Of a stretch of 64,000 nucleotides of DNA, positions 49,695 to 61,950 are shown in pieces. The translations under genes and the position numbers were made by a program. The DNA comes from Aquitalea magnusonii (lineage in GTDB: Bacteria; Pseudomonadota; Gammaproteobacteria; Burkholderiales; Chromobacteriaceae), in contig NZ_AP018823.1 in the NCBI RefSeq assembly GCF_002217795.2, forward strand, positions 3,286,001 to 3,350,000. The letters are read 5' to 3'. Within the stretch, counting starts at the first letter, position 1. Each line of letters opens with the position of its first letter. The notes beneath the pieces are model-generated. The model was not told where the DNA came from, ran no database searches, and was given only the letters and a program-made list of their open reading frames with translations.

Positions 49695-50876
49695 ATGGAA
49701 TATCTGGATATTTTGATCGTGGGTGGTGGCATGGTGGGCAGTGCCCTGGCCTGCACCCTCAGTGGCAAGGGTCTGAAAATTGCGGTACTGGAGCAGACCG
49801 CGCCCCCCGCGTTTGACCCGTCACAAGCACCCGATCTGCGCGTCTCCGCCATCAGCCCGGCCTCCGCCAGCCTGCTGGACGGCATTGGTGCCTGGCAGCG
49901 CATCCTGGCCATGCGCGCCGCACCTTACCGCCGCATGCAGGTATGGGAAGACGAAGAGCGCAATGGCACCCTGTTTGATGCCGCCGAAGCCGGTGTGGAC
50001 GCATTGGGCCACATTGTGGAAAACCGCATCGTGCAACTGGCGGCCACCGCCTGCCTGCAAGAGAAAGACGACATCCGCTACCTCTGCCCGGCACGCATTG
50101 CCAGCATTGTCTACTCGCCCAAGGCATCGCGCGTCACGCTGGAAGACGGCACCGTGCTGGTAGCCCGCCTGCTGGTGGCTGCCGACGGTGCGCGCTCCCA
50201 GGTGCGCGACGCCGCCGGCATCGGCATTACCAGTTGGGATTACCCCATGCATGCGCTGGTGGCCAGCTGCGAAATGGAATACGGCCAGCAAGACATCACC
50301 TGGCAACGCTTTACCGCCACCGGCCCGCAAGCCTTCCTGCCGCTCACCGGACCGCATGCCTCACTGGTGTGGTACAACACGCCCACCGAGGTAAAGCGCC
50401 TGCTGGCACTGAGCGACGAAGAACTGGTTTCCGCCTTTAGCGCCACCTTCCCGCAAAAACTGGGCGGCATCCGCCAACTGCTGGCGCGTGGCTCCTTTGC
50501 CCTCACCCGCCGCCATGCTGCCTGCTACGCAAAAGATGGCGTGGTGCTGGCCGGTGACGCCGCCCACACCATCCACCCGCTGGCCGGACAAGGGGTCAAC
50601 CTCGGCTTTCAGGATGTGGCCGAGCTGGCCGACATCATCAGCCGCGCCGTCAGCGAAGGGCGCGACTTTGCCGATATCAGTGTGCTCAAGAGCTACGAAC
50701 GCCGCCGCAAACCGGCCAATCTGGCCATGCAGACCGGCATGGACGCCTTCTGCTTCGGCTTTAGCAACAACATCCCGCCGCTCAAGGCTGCCCGCAAGCT
50801 GGGGCTGAAACTGGCTGACAAGGCCGGCCCGCTCAAGCGCGAAGTCATCCGCTACGCGCTGGGCTTGCCGCGCTAA
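49695..50876 (+). CDS. UbiH/UbiF-family FAD hydroxylase
   Basis: 393 residues from MEYLDILIVGGGMVGSALAC, with GAGGGC upstream; an ATG four codons earlier is possible. FAD motifs are GGGMVG, DLRVSAISPAS, VAADGARSQVR and GDAAHTIHPLAGQGVNLGFQD, as in the ubiquinone hydroxylases that add ring hydroxyls to polyprenyl-phenol intermediates. Which ring position it uses cannot be told from sequence. A strong terminator lies after it. Confidence 0.9.
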   Translation: MEYLDILIVGGGMVGSALACTLSGKGLKIAVLEQTAPPAFDPSQAPDLRVSAISPASASLLDGIGAWQRILAMRAAPYRRMQVWEDEERNGTLFDAAEAGVDALGHIVENRIVQLAATACLQEKDDIRYLCPARIASIVYSPKASRVTLEDGTVLVARLLVAADGARSQVRDAAGIGITSWDYPMHALVASCEMEYGQQDITWQRFTATGPQAFLPLTGPHASLVWYNTPTEVKRLLALSDEELVSAFSATFPQKLGGIRQLLARGSFALTRRHAACYAKDGVVLAGDAAHTIHPLAGQGVNLGFQDVAELADIISRAVSEGRDFADISVLKSYERRRKPANLAMQTGMDAFCFGFSNNIPPLKAARKLGLKLADKAGPLKREVIRYALGLPR

Positions 50877-50911
50877 TCCTCACCAGGCAGACATCTGGCT
50901 ACCAGCAAAAC

Positions 50912-50938
50912 AAAAACCGGACGTTTGTCCGGTTTTTT
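50912..50938. terminator. Bidirectional intrinsic terminator
   Basis: AAAAACCGGAC-GTTT-GTCCGGTTTTTT, a perfect stem with A- and T-runs. It serves both the UbiH-family gene (plus) and the YgiW-type gene (minus). Confidence 0.93.
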
Positions 50939-50962
50939 CATGCCCACACAACCTGAAGCGGG

Positions 50963-51307
50963 CTATTTGAGAATTTCTACTTTTTTGACTTCAATCTTGC
51001 TGCCAGAAAATTCCTTATCTACCTTGCCTTGCAAACGGATTTTGCTTTGCGCGGTAAATGTTTCAGCCGGCAGATACTTGCTGTCAATTTCCACTTTTGC
51101 CGTACCACTGGCATCTTTGAACTCATAATGCTTGTGATCGATCTGGCGGATGATATTGCCCTCCAGCATGACCCGGCTGTCGTCAGCCGCCTGCAGGGCC
51201 TTGGCAACGGTGGTGAGCGCCGGGGTGCTGCCCTCGCCAACAAATTCGGCATGGGCGCTCAGCGGCAGAAGAGTAGCAATACCCAGCAGGGTGATGATCT
51301 TTTTCAT
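50963..51307 (-). CDS. YgiW/YdeI-type periplasmic OB-fold stress protein
   Basis: 114 residues from MKKIITLLGIATLLPLSAHA (signal peptide), then a bacterial OB-fold: VMLEGNIIRQIDHKHYEFKD and KIRLQGKVDKEFSG. The family is linked to stress tolerance and possibly ligand binding in the periplasm. The length is usual. Converges with the UbiH-family gene on a shared terminator. Confidence 0.9.
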   Translation of the reverse strand: MKKIITLLGIATLLPLSAHAEFVGEGSTPALTTVAKALQAADDSRVMLEGNIIRQIDHKHYEFKDASGTAKVEIDSKYLPAETFTAQSKIRLQGKVDKEFSGSKIEVKKVEILK

Positions 51308-51427
51308 GGTATGTCCTTGTCTGGATGGAAAGTGCCTCACCATTTAAGTCTGGCAAGCTTAAGCCATGCTTAAAGCAGTTATCACTCTTCCCATCCTTTA
51401 GATCAGCCATACCCAAGCGGAGCACCC

Positions 51428-51457
51428 CAAAAAAAACCGCCCTCGAAAGGGCGGTTT
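51428..51457 (-). terminator. Intrinsic terminator after ppsA
   Basis: AAACCGCCCT-CGAA-AGGGCGGTTT with a run of T on the minus strand, 24 bases past the ppsA stop. Confidence 0.93.
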
Positions 51458-51480
51458 CTGTCTAGCCGGCAGTTGCAGGC

Positions 51481-53871
<2,391 letters not shown>

Positions 53872-54201
53872 TTCACTTCCTGTATTGGATTGGACGGATA
53901 GAAAACCCGCATTCTAGCCGAATACCACGGCATTTGCGTAGCCCATTTTGCGGCGCACAACACAAGGGTTTGCCCCATATCAATGCAAACTGCGGTCAGG
54001 AATGGTCGATACAGGGGCGTTTCTTTGCAGATTTATGACGCCGATGTAGTGTGGCAACTACAACAAAAGCCATAACAGGGGCGGATCATGGCCAATTCGT
54101 GGCAAATCCCCCGCCTACCGCAGCCTGCTGCCGTTGCACGGGCCGCCGGGGGTATAATCTGTCCCAACATTTTTCTTACCGTTTTCGAAACAGGTGCATC
54201 C
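53872..54201. other. Divergent ppsA/ppsR promoter region
   Basis: 330 bases between the starts. A TATAAT at 54153-54158 faces ppsR, 43 bases before its start, but no -35 at a good distance was identified. No other gene was recognised; the open frame from 54088 upstream of ppsR has no family support. Confidence 0.5.
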
Positions 54202-55023
54202 ATGCCACACCGCCGCTCCGCCTTTTTCATTTCCGACCGCACCGGCATCACCGCCGAATCGCTGGGCAATACCCTGCTGACCCAGTTTGACACCCTGGAT
54301 TTCAAGCGCGAAGCCATCCCCTTCATCGATACGGTGGAAAAAGCCCAGGTGGTGGCCCACCACATCCGTGCCGTGGCCGAGGCGGACGATCTCAAACCCT
54401 TGGTGTTCACCAGCATCGTCAACCCGGAAGTGCGCGAAGTGCTGCACATCGACAATGCGCTGGTGATGGATTTCTTTGACACCTTCATTGGCGAACTGGA
54501 GGCAGAACTGGGCCAGAAGGCTTCGCTGACGCTGGGCAAGGCGCATGGTGTGGGCAGCGAGGAAAAATACGACCATCGTATCGAGGCGGTAAACTTTTCT
54601 CTCAATCACGATGACGGTGTGAAGCTGAAAGACCTGGCCGAGGCCGATGTGATTCTGGTGGGGGTATCGCGCTCCGGCAAAACCCCGACCTGCCTGTACC
54701 TGGCGCTGCAATACGGCATCAAGGCCGCCAACTATCCGCTCACCCCGGAAGACCTGGACAGCCCCACCCTGCCCAAGATGCTGCTGCCCTATCGCAACAA
54801 GATGTTCGGCCTCACCATCGACCCGGCCCGCCTGCACCACATCCGTCAGGAGCGCCGGCCGGACTCCAAATACGCCAGCCTGGACAACTGCCACTTCGAG
54901 GTGAACGAGGCGGAATCGATGTTCCGCTTCCACGGTGTGCCCTTCATCAGCACCACCCACAAGTCGATCGAGGAGATCGCCACCACCATCATGCACAAGG
55001 CCACGCTGACCCGTCGCTTCTAA
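54202..55023 (+). CDS. ppsR: PEP synthase regulatory kinase/phosphorylase
   Basis: 273 residues from [20 protein letters not shown], the canonical DUF299 start (the frame opens 38 codons earlier). The P-loop-like [15 protein letters not shown] and the C-terminal [20 protein letters not shown] match the bifunctional ADP-dependent kinase and Pi-dependent phosphorylase. It switches PEP synthase off and on by threonine phosphorylation; the divergent ppsA supports this. Confidence 0.96.
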   Translation: MPHRRSAFFISDRTGITAESLGNTLLTQFDTLDFKREAIPFIDTVEKAQVVAHHIRAVAEADDLKPLVFTSIVNPEVREVLHIDNALVMDFFDTFIGELEAELGQKASLTLGKAHGVGSEEKYDHRIEAVNFSLNHDDGVKLKDLAEADVILVGVSRSGKTPTCLYLALQYGIKAANYPLTPEDLDSPTLPKMLLPYRNKMFGLTIDPARLHHIRQERRPDSKYASLDNCHFEVNEAESMFRFHGVPFISTTHKSIEEIATTIMHKATLTRRF

Positions 55024-55028
55024 GACCC

Positions 55029-55318
55029 GCTAACAAAACCCCCGATTCTGCGTTGCGCCGACTTGCCGTACTCACTTTACTGTCTGCGTCGGCGCGCCTT
55101 GACTCGGGTGCTCTACGAGGTTTTGTGAGCGGCTCCAAGACAAGAGCGGCTCACAAAACCCCTGGTGCTGCGTTGCGCCTGCTTGCCGTACCCGGTGTAC
55201 TGTCTGCGTCAACACGCCTTGCCCCAGGGACGCTACGCTGTGTTGTGAGCCGCTCCAGTCATTTGCACCAAACCCCTGCTGCTTCGGCCCCAGAGACACT
55301 ACGCCGTTTTGTGAGCAG
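55029..55318 (+). repeat. Tandem cluster of imperfect ~110-base repeats
   Basis: Two full copies (about 55029-55137 and 55146-55256) and one shortened copy (55265-55318). Each begins near ACAAAACCCC and ends GT(T/G)TTGTGAGC-GCTCCA, with internal CTGCGTTGCGCC, CTTGCCGTAC and TACTGTCTGCGTC shared. The junction of copies one and two is a 17-base inverted repeat with one mismatch (55119-55135 with 55144-55160). A related reverse copy sits at 41893-42010. No gene is seen in it. Confidence 0.8.
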
Positions 55319-55423
55319 CCCTGCAAGCCGCAGATCAAAAACCGGCAGCGGCCTTGTGGCCACACACCACGTATTGCGCTTGATGCTTGACGCCTGCCGC
55401 TGCGCCGTGGTGTGATAGAAAAC

Positions 55424-55460
55424 ATGAACTCCCGCATCGCATTCGCATCCTTCAACTGGT

Positions 55461-55477
<17 letters not shown>
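55424..55477 (+). CDS. trp-type leader peptide with three consecutive Trp codons
   Basis: A 17-residue frame reading MNSRIAFASFNWWWRLF then TGA at 55475. The three adjacent Trp codons occupy 55457-55465. It lies 126 bases before trpS and just ahead of alternative hairpins ending in an intrinsic terminator, the arrangement of transcription-attenuation leaders. No strong Shine-Dalgarno is seen (GATAGAAAAC precedes the ATG), which is the weak point. Confidence 0.8.
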
Positions 55478-56626
<1,149 letters not shown>

Positions 56627-56693
56627 TCCGCCGCCATCCACCATGGCAACACGGCCACCCCGCTGCGGGTGGCCGCCAACAGGAGCAACACCC

Positions 56694-57008
56694 GTGGAAT
56701 TCGTCTATCAATGTCAGAATCTGGATGAAGTGCGCACGCAAATCGACCGCATCGACCGCGCGCTGGTATCGCTGCTGGCCGAACGCGGCCTGTATGTGAA
56801 ACAGGCAGCCCGCTTCAAGCACAGCAGCGAGGAAGTGGAAGGTGGCAAACGGGTGGATCAGGTGATGCGCCGGGTGGAAAAGCTGGCGGGCGAACTGGGA
56901 GCAGACCCCAGGCTGACTGCCGAGGTGTACCGCACCATGATCAGTCATTTCATTGCCAGTGAACTGCAGGAATTCGCCAGCATGGGCAAACCACTGCCCA
57001 CGGCTTAG
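56694..57008 (+). CDS. AroQ-type chorismate mutase
   Basis: 104 residues with a GTG start at 56694, chosen because AGGAG lies 8 bases upstream and the longer ATG-started frame (56643) runs through the hairpin. The all-helical AroQ fold is visible: VRTQIDRIDRALVSLLAERG (first-helix Arg), YVKQAARFK (Lys), and RVDQVMRRVEKLAGELGADP, then AEVYRTMISHFIASELQEF. It resembles the stand-alone chorismate mutase / PchB group. It makes prephenate from chorismate. Read-through from trpS is plausible. Confidence 0.85.
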   Translation: MEFVYQCQNLDEVRTQIDRIDRALVSLLAERGLYVKQAARFKHSSEEVEGGKRVDQVMRRVEKLAGELGADPRLTAEVYRTMISHFIASELQEFASMGKPLPTA

Positions 57009-57043
57009 ACTGTCAGCCTGTACTTATCCTTCAGGAAACGACC

Positions 57044-57517
57044 ATGACGCTGCTGCGCCCCCTGCTGCTGGCTGCCAGCCTGTCCAGCCTGCTTCCCCTG
57101 GCCCATGCCGAAGAAATCGGCAAGATATCCACCACCTTCCGCCTGCTCAGCCCCAACGACAAGGTGGTGGTGGAGGCCTTCGACGACCCCTCGGTGGCCG
57201 GCGTGGCCTGTTATGTATCGCGTGCCCAGACCGGCGGCTACAGCGGTGCAGTGGGCCTGGCCAAGGACCCGTCGCGCTTTTCCGTGGCCTGCCGCCAGAT
57301 CGGCACCATCAGCTTTGCCAAAGCGCTGCCAAAACAGGAAGAAGTGTTCAAGGAGAGTGCGTCCTTCATCTTCAAGCATGTGCGGGTGGTGCGCATGGTC
57401 GATGCCAAACGCAATACTCTGGTGTATCTGACCTACTCCGACAAGCTGGTGGACGGCAGCCCGGACAATGCCGTCACCGCCGTACCGGTGAGCGGCCAGA
57501 ACATTCCGCAGAAGTAA
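57044..57517 (+). CDS. creA: CreA-family exported protein
   Basis: 157 residues: a signal peptide ending LAHA before EEIGK, then the CreA domain with VEAFDDPSVAGVACYVSRAQTGG and FKHVRVVRMVDAKRNTLVYLTYSDKLVDGSP. The family is widespread and periplasmic, but its function is not established. RBS AGGAAA precedes the ATG. 12 bases ahead of the YdcF-like gene. Confidence 0.92.
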   Translation: MTLLRPLLLAASLSSLLPLAHAEEIGKISTTFRLLSPNDKVVVEAFDDPSVAGVACYVSRAQTGGYSGAVGLAKDPSRFSVACRQIGTISFAKALPKQEEVFKESASFIFKHVRVVRMVDAKRNTLVYLTYSDKLVDGSPDNAVTAVPVSGQNIPQK

Positions 57518-57529
57518 GCGGCGGTGCCG

Positions 57530-58246
57530 ATGAACCACGCACAGGACCGCCCCACCCTCACCTTGCAATTGGCCGGCCGGCTGTGGGACTTTCTGTCGGC
57601 CGGGCGCGGGCATCAAGCCTGCGACGTGCTGGTGGTGTGCGGTTCTTATGACCTGCGGGTGATGGATCATGCTGCCGCCTTGCTACAGCAGGGCATTGCC
57701 CCGCACATGCTGATCAGCGGCAATACCGGCAACTGGACACGCGACTTGTGGAACAGGCCGGAGGCCGAGGTGTTTGCCGAGCGAGCGCAGGCGCTGGGCG
57801 TCAAGCGACAGCAAATACTGCTGGAGCCACAGGCACGCAGCTTTGCCGAGAATCTGGCCTTGGCACGCGCCATGTGCCCGGATGCGCGGCGCGTCACCTT
57901 TGTCACCAAGCCCAACTCCGTCCGCCGCGTCACCCAGACCCAGCCGATACACTGGCCGGATATCGACTGCGCGGTCGATGCGCCGGACTTCGCCTTCCCC
58001 TGGGGCGTGTCCAATATGGTGGGGGTGTTCGGCCTGATCGAGGAAATGGTAGGCGATGTACACCGCCTGCTGCGCTATCCGCGGCTGGGTTTTCAGCAGG
58101 CGCTGCCCATTCCGGACGAGGTGCTGGATGCCTGGCAGCAACTGATAGCGCTGGGTTACAACCGCCACCTGTTACGTGGCAGCGCACTGGATGACCTGCC
58201 GACAGCAAGCGGAGCCAGCACGGCAAACCGCTCTCGGGCCGGCTAG
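57530..58246 (+). CDS. YdcF/DUF218-family protein
   Basis: 238 residues from the ATG at 57530; a GTG at 57524 in the same frame is an alternative. The DUF218 Rossmann-like core is seen in CDVLVVCGSYDLRVMDHAA, HMLISGNTGNW, EAEVFAERAQALGV and TFVTKPNSVRR. The protein lacks the membrane segments of the SanA/ElyC type, so it is probably cytoplasmic. Function unknown. It converges with the MBL-fold gene, the two stops overlapping by 4 bases. Confidence 0.85.
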   Translation: MNHAQDRPTLTLQLAGRLWDFLSAGRGHQACDVLVVCGSYDLRVMDHAAALLQQGIAPHMLISGNTGNWTRDLWNRPEAEVFAERAQALGVKRQQILLEPQARSFAENLALARAMCPDARRVTFVTKPNSVRRVTQTQPIHWPDIDCAVDAPDFAFPWGVSNMVGVFGLIEEMVGDVHRLLRYPRLGFQQALPIPDEVLDAWQQLIALGYNRHLLRGSALDDLPTASGASTANRSRAG

Positions 58247-59040
58247 GCTGTTGGTGCCGGCAGCACCACCTTCAGCCCGTCGTAGCCGACTTCCACCCCC
58301 GGTGGACACAGTGCCGACAAGGCATGGTATTCCAGCCGGTGAATCATGTGGATCAACACCGTGCGGCGGGCGCCGATACGCGCTGCCCACTCCAGCGACT
58401 GATGGAAACCCAGGTGCGAGGGGTAGCCGTCCATGTTCAGGCAATCCAGAAACAAGACATCCAGCCCTTGCAGCAGCGCCAGGCTCTCATCCGGGATATG
58501 GGACAGGTCGGTCAGCCAGGCGGCATTGCCAATGCGCCAGCCCAGGCAGGGCCAGCTACCGTGTTGCAAGGGAATGGGCGTGATGGTCAGGCCATCATGC
58601 TCGAATGGACCATCCACCACTTCCGGCAGCAGCACCGGCTTGTCCCACACTTTTGACGGGGCTTGCAGTGCATAGCCAAAGCGGCTGGTGATGTTGTCCA
58701 TGGTAAAGGCATTGCCGTACAGCACCACCGCGCCTTGCTTGACGTAGCAGAAGGCGCGCAAATCATCGATACCGTTCAGATGGTCGGCATGCGGATGGGT
58801 ATACAGCACGGCATCCACCTGACGGATGCCCTCGCGCAGCGCCTGCTGGCGCAAGTCCGGCCCGGTGTCGATCAGCAGGCCGCGTTCGCCGCAGCGGATA
58901 TAGCCCGAGCAGCGCGTGCGGTGATTGCGCGGGTCGGTGGAGCTGCAGGTGGCACACTGGCAGCCAATGGCCGGCGTGCCGGAGCTGGAACCGCAACCCA
59001 GGATGGTGATTTCCATCTCGCCAACACGCGGGGCCGTCAT
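58243..59040 (-). CDS. PhnP-like MBL-fold metallohydrolase
   Basis: 265 residues from MTAPRVGEMEITILGCGSSS; a second start eight codons in (MEITIL) is possible. Metal ligands are in THPHADHLNGIDDL. The N-terminal LGCGSSSGTPAIGCQCATC carries the Cys-rich zinc site seen in PhnP-type cyclic-phosphate diesterases, with later histidines in LHFQSLEW-like HLGFHQSLEW and LIHMIHRLEYH. Substrate unknown. Its start is 4 bases from the tatD stop, so the two are coupled. Confidence 0.85.
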   Translation of the reverse strand: MTAPRVGEMEITILGCGSSSGTPAIGCQCATCSSTDPRNHRTRCSGYIRCGERGLLIDTGPDLRQQALREGIRQVDAVLYTHPHADHLNGIDDLRAFCYVKQGAVVLYGNAFTMDNITSRFGYALQAPSKVWDKPVLLPEVVDGPFEHDGLTITPIPLQHGSWPCLGWRIGNAAWLTDLSHIPDESLALLQGLDVLFLDCLNMDGYPSHLGFHQSLEWAARIGARRTVLIHMIHRLEYHALSALCPPGVEVGYDGLKVVLPAPTA

Positions 59041-59044
59041 CGGA

Positions 59045-59836
59045 TCAGGCCGCCTGCCCGGCTTGCGGGCGCTGGATCTTGCTGAACAGGCGATAGAAGT
59101 TGTCGCTGGTGGCGGCGGCAACTTCTTCGAAACGGATGCCACGCAGTTCGGCGATATGCTCGGCCACATGCCGCACATAAGCCGGTTCGTTCAGCTTGCC
59201 ACGGTAAGGCACCGGGGCCAGATAGGGCGAGTCGGTTTCCACCAGCATGCGCTCCAGCGGCATTTTCTGTGCCACTTCCTTGATCTGCGCGGCGTTCTTG
59301 AAGGTCACAATGCCGGAGAAGGAGATATAAAAGCCGATTTCCAGCGCGGCCTGTGCCACTTCCCAGTTTTCGGTGAAGCAGTGCATCACCCCGCCACATT
59401 GCTCGGCCCCTTCTTCACGCAGGATGCGGATGGTGTCGGCGGCGGATTCGCGGGTATGGATGATCAGCGGCAGGCCGGCGCGTTTGGCGGCGCGGATATG
59501 GGTGCGGAAACGCTGGTGCTGCCATTCCAGATCGCCCTTGCACCAGTGGTAGTCCAGGCCGGTTTCGCCAATGCCCACCACGCGCGGGTGTGCTGCATGG
59601 GCCAGCAGTTCTTCCTCGCTGAATTCCTCGGCCTCGGGGTCGTCCGGATGAATCCCCACGGTGGCATACAGATTGGCGTGGTTTTCCGCCAGCGCCAGCA
59701 CTTCGGGATATTTGGGCCGCGACACACCGATCACCAGCGCCAGCTCGACACCGTTGTGCTGCATATTGCCCAGCACCTCGGGCAGACGGCTGGAGAGATC
59801 GGGAAAATTGATATGGCAGTGCGAATCGACAAGCAT
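59045..59836 (-). CDS. TatD-family metal-dependent DNase/hydrolase
   Basis: 263 residues from MLVDSHCHINFPDL (the frame opens 11 codons earlier). Metal-site motifs are HCH in the start, GIGETGLDYHWCKG, IHTRESAAD, VMHCFTENWEVA and VETDSPYLAPVPYRGKLNEP. The family hydrolyses DNA 3' to 5' in E. coli TatD. Part of the mltG-tmk-holB-pilZ-tatD-MBL run. Confidence 0.93.
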   Translation of the reverse strand: MLVDSHCHINFPDLSSRLPEVLGNMQHNGVELALVIGVSRPKYPEVLALAENHANLYATVGIHPDDPEAEEFSEEELLAHAAHPRVVGIGETGLDYHWCKGDLEWQHQRFRTHIRAAKRAGLPLIIHTRESAADTIRILREEGAEQCGGVMHCFTENWEVAQAALEIGFYISFSGIVTFKNAAQIKEVAQKMPLERMLVETDSPYLAPVPYRGKLNEPAYVRHVAEHIAELRGIRFEEVAAATSDNFYRLFSKIQRPQAGQAA

Positions 59837-59886
59837 GGTGTGTGTTCTGGCTGGCAGTGCCTCCGACAACGGCCGGAGGACAGGGT

Positions 59887-60252
59887 TTACATGGTATGGG
59901 TGGGACGGCTGGAGTTGAGCACACCGCCCAGCAGGGTTTCGATTTTGGCCTTGGCCTGGTTGCCGGCATCGCCGTGGGCAAATTCCACCCCAATACCCTG
60001 CACGCGGCTATTGTTGGCTCCGGCCGGCGTAATCCACACCACCTTGGCCTGCACCGCGATTTTCTGCGGTTCATCCATCAGCGTCAGCAGCAGGAAAACC
60101 TCTTCGCCCAGCTTCATGTCCTTGTTGGTGGGAATGAAGATGCCACCATTTTTCAGGAAGGGCATGTAGGCGGCAAACAGCGCACTGCGTTCCTTGATGT
60201 GCAGCGACAGTACGCCGGGGCGCGTCAGGTCGGGGCGGGAATTATTTTCCAT
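59887..60252 (-). CDS. pilZ: PilZ-domain type IV pilus protein
   Basis: 121 residues of the small stand-alone PilZ type encoded next to holB in many proteobacteria. The core is KNGGIFIPTNKDMKLGEEVFLLLTL and KVVWITPAG, ending RVQGIGVEF. The RxxxR c-di-GMP motif is not obvious, as in the pilus-assembly PilZ proteins that do not bind it. 50 bases ahead of tatD. Confidence 0.9.
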   Translation of the reverse strand: MENNSRPDLTRPGVLSLHIKERSALFAAYMPFLKNGGIFIPTNKDMKLGEEVFLLLTLMDEPQKIAVQAKVVWITPAGANNSRVQGIGVEFAHGDAGNQAKAKIETLLGGVLNSSRPTHTM

Positions 60253-60319
60253 TTGCGCGTATTCCGCTGTGATTGGTTATTTTGCCGGCCACTGCCACAG
60301 CCTGGGGCGGCATCAGGCG

Positions 60320-61321
60320 TCAGCCCTGGCGAGCACCGGCAAATATTTTCAGATAATCCATCAGCAGGGCTTCCAGTTGCAAACGCGTATTGAGCGTGTG
60401 CTGTCCGAAGGGAGCAAGCTGCTGCAAGGCATCCTGACAGCGCATCAGGGCCACGGTATCGCAACGCTGCACCAGCGCCTGCAACACCTGCTGCTTGTCT
60501 GGATGATAGCGGACAATCCCCGCCAGACTCAAACCAGCCAGATCATGCAGCCATTTCATCAGCCAGCCCAGCGGGATGGCCAGGGGCAGTTTTTGCTTGT
60601 CCACCAGCTCGGCCAGGCTGAGGATGCTGGCAAAGGTGGGTTGCCCCAGCCCGTCAATAAACTGGCTGCGCAGCTTGGCCAGCGCCGGGTCGTGGTCAAA
60701 CAGCGGCGCGCCACCATTGTGGGCCAGCTCTGCTTCCGCATCGGCCACACCCTGCTGGTGCAACCAGTCCAGCGCCTGCGCCTGGCTGGGTGCGGACAAG
60801 GGAAACTGGCGGCAGCGGCTGCGAATGGTGGGCAGCAGGCGCTGGGCAGCCTGCGCCACCAGCAGGAACAGCACATCCTGCGGCGGCTCCTCCAGAATCT
60901 TCAGCAAGGCATTGGCTGCCGCCGGGTTCAGGTTTTCCGCCGGTTCCACCACGATGATGCGCCGTCCGGCGCGGTGGGCGGTGAGGTGGGCAAATTCGAT
61001 CACCTCGCGCACGGCTTCAATCTTGATCAGGGGCAGCTTGCGGCCAGGCTTGGCTTCCTTGCCTTCTTCTTCGTCATCGGTTTGCGGTGACAGGCGGCGG
61101 AAGTCCGGATGGGTGCCATGCTCGAACCAGCGGCAGGCTTCGCAGTGGCCGCAGGGCTGATGGTCGGCTTGCAGTTGTTCGCACAGCAGCGACTGGGCCA
61201 GGTGCAGGGCAAACTCCAGCTTGCCGGTACCCGCCGGGCCGATGAACAGCCAGGCATTGGGCAGGCGGGCCCGTTCTGCGTTCAGGCGCTGCCAGTCATG
61301 CTCTTGCCAGGGAAACAGCAT
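60320..61321 (-). CDS. holB: DNA polymerase III subunit delta-prime
   Basis: A 333-residue clamp-loader subunit of the AAA+ fold. It has a P-loop-like GPAGTGKLEFALHLA and a zinc-binding module with CEQLQADHQPCGHCEAC. Sensor segments KILEEPPQDVLFLLVA and RSRCRQFPL follow. The C-terminal collar domain is shorter than in E. coli. Its ATG overlaps the tmk stop (TGATG). Confidence 0.95.
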   Translation of the reverse strand: MLFPWQEHDWQRLNAERARLPNAWLFIGPAGTGKLEFALHLAQSLLCEQLQADHQPCGHCEACRWFEHGTHPDFRRLSPQTDDEEEGKEAKPGRKLPLIKIEAVREVIEFAHLTAHRAGRRIIVVEPAENLNPAAANALLKILEEPPQDVLFLLVAQAAQRLLPTIRSRCRQFPLSAPSQAQALDWLHQQGVADAEAELAHNGGAPLFDHDPALAKLRSQFIDGLGQPTFASILSLAELVDKQKLPLAIPLGWLMKWLHDLAGLSLAGIVRYHPDKQQVLQALVQRCDTVALMRCQDALQQLAPFGQHTLNTRLQLEALLMDYLKIFAGARQG

Positions 61322-61950
61322 CAGCGTTGCTCCAGCAAGGCGGCCAGATGGCCGGCAATGTCCTGTTGCAGCTGCGCGATGCTGCGCGTGGCATCAAGCA
61401 CCCGGAAGCGGGCATCTTGTGCCGCGCGCTGCAAATAGGCGCTACGCACGCGCTGGTGGAAATCGGCTTTTTCCTGCTCGAAGCGGTCCAACTGGCGGCT
61501 GCCGGCCATGCGCTGGCTGGCCACATCCAGCGGCACATCGAACAGCAGGGTGAGGTCAGGTTGCAGGCCTTGCTGCACCCAGTCTTCCAGCACGGCAATG
61601 CGCTCGGTCGGCACGCCACGGCCACCGCCCTGAAAGGCAAAGGTGGAATCGCTAAAGCGGTCTGACACCACCCAGCGTCCGGCTTGCAGTGCGGGGCGGA
61701 TCACACTGGACACCAGTTGCTGGCGCGAGGCGAACATCAGCAGGGTTTCGGCATCCAGCGATACCTCGGTATCCACCGCCAGCAGCAAGGCGCGGATTTG
61801 CTCGCCCAGCGGGGTTCCACCGGGCTCGCGGGTAAATTCGGCCGCAATGCCATGTGTACTCAGCCAGTCGCGGATAAAGCCCAGATGGGTGCTTTTGCCG
61901 GCACCGTCTATGCCTTCCAGCGTGATGAAGCAGCCAGTCTGCCTAGTCAT
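61321..61950 (-). CDS. tmk: Thymidylate kinase
   Basis: A 209-residue P-loop kinase, dTMP to dTDP. P-loop ITLEGIDGAGKSTHL, DRFSDSTFAFQGGGRGVP and the lid region DRFEQEKADFHQRVR are all present. Overlaps mltG by 8 bases and holB by 1, so the three are translationally coupled. Confidence 0.97.
   Translation of the reverse strand: MTRQTGCFITLEGIDGAGKSTHLGFIRDWLSTHGIAAEFTREPGGTPLGEQIRALLLAVDTEVSLDAETLLMFASRQQLVSSVIRPALQAGRWVVSDRFSDSTFAFQGGGRGVPTERIAVLEDWVQQGLQPDLTLLFDVPLDVASQRMAGSRQLDRFEQEKADFHQRVRSAYLQRAAQDARFRVLDATRSIAQLQQDIAGHLAALLEQR

Noticed and set aside
55387..55416. TTGACG and TGTGAT as the trpS leader promoter
   Set aside because: The spacing is 18, but the predicted start would fall at the leader ATG itself, leaving no 5' leader, so I did not annotate it as a promoter.
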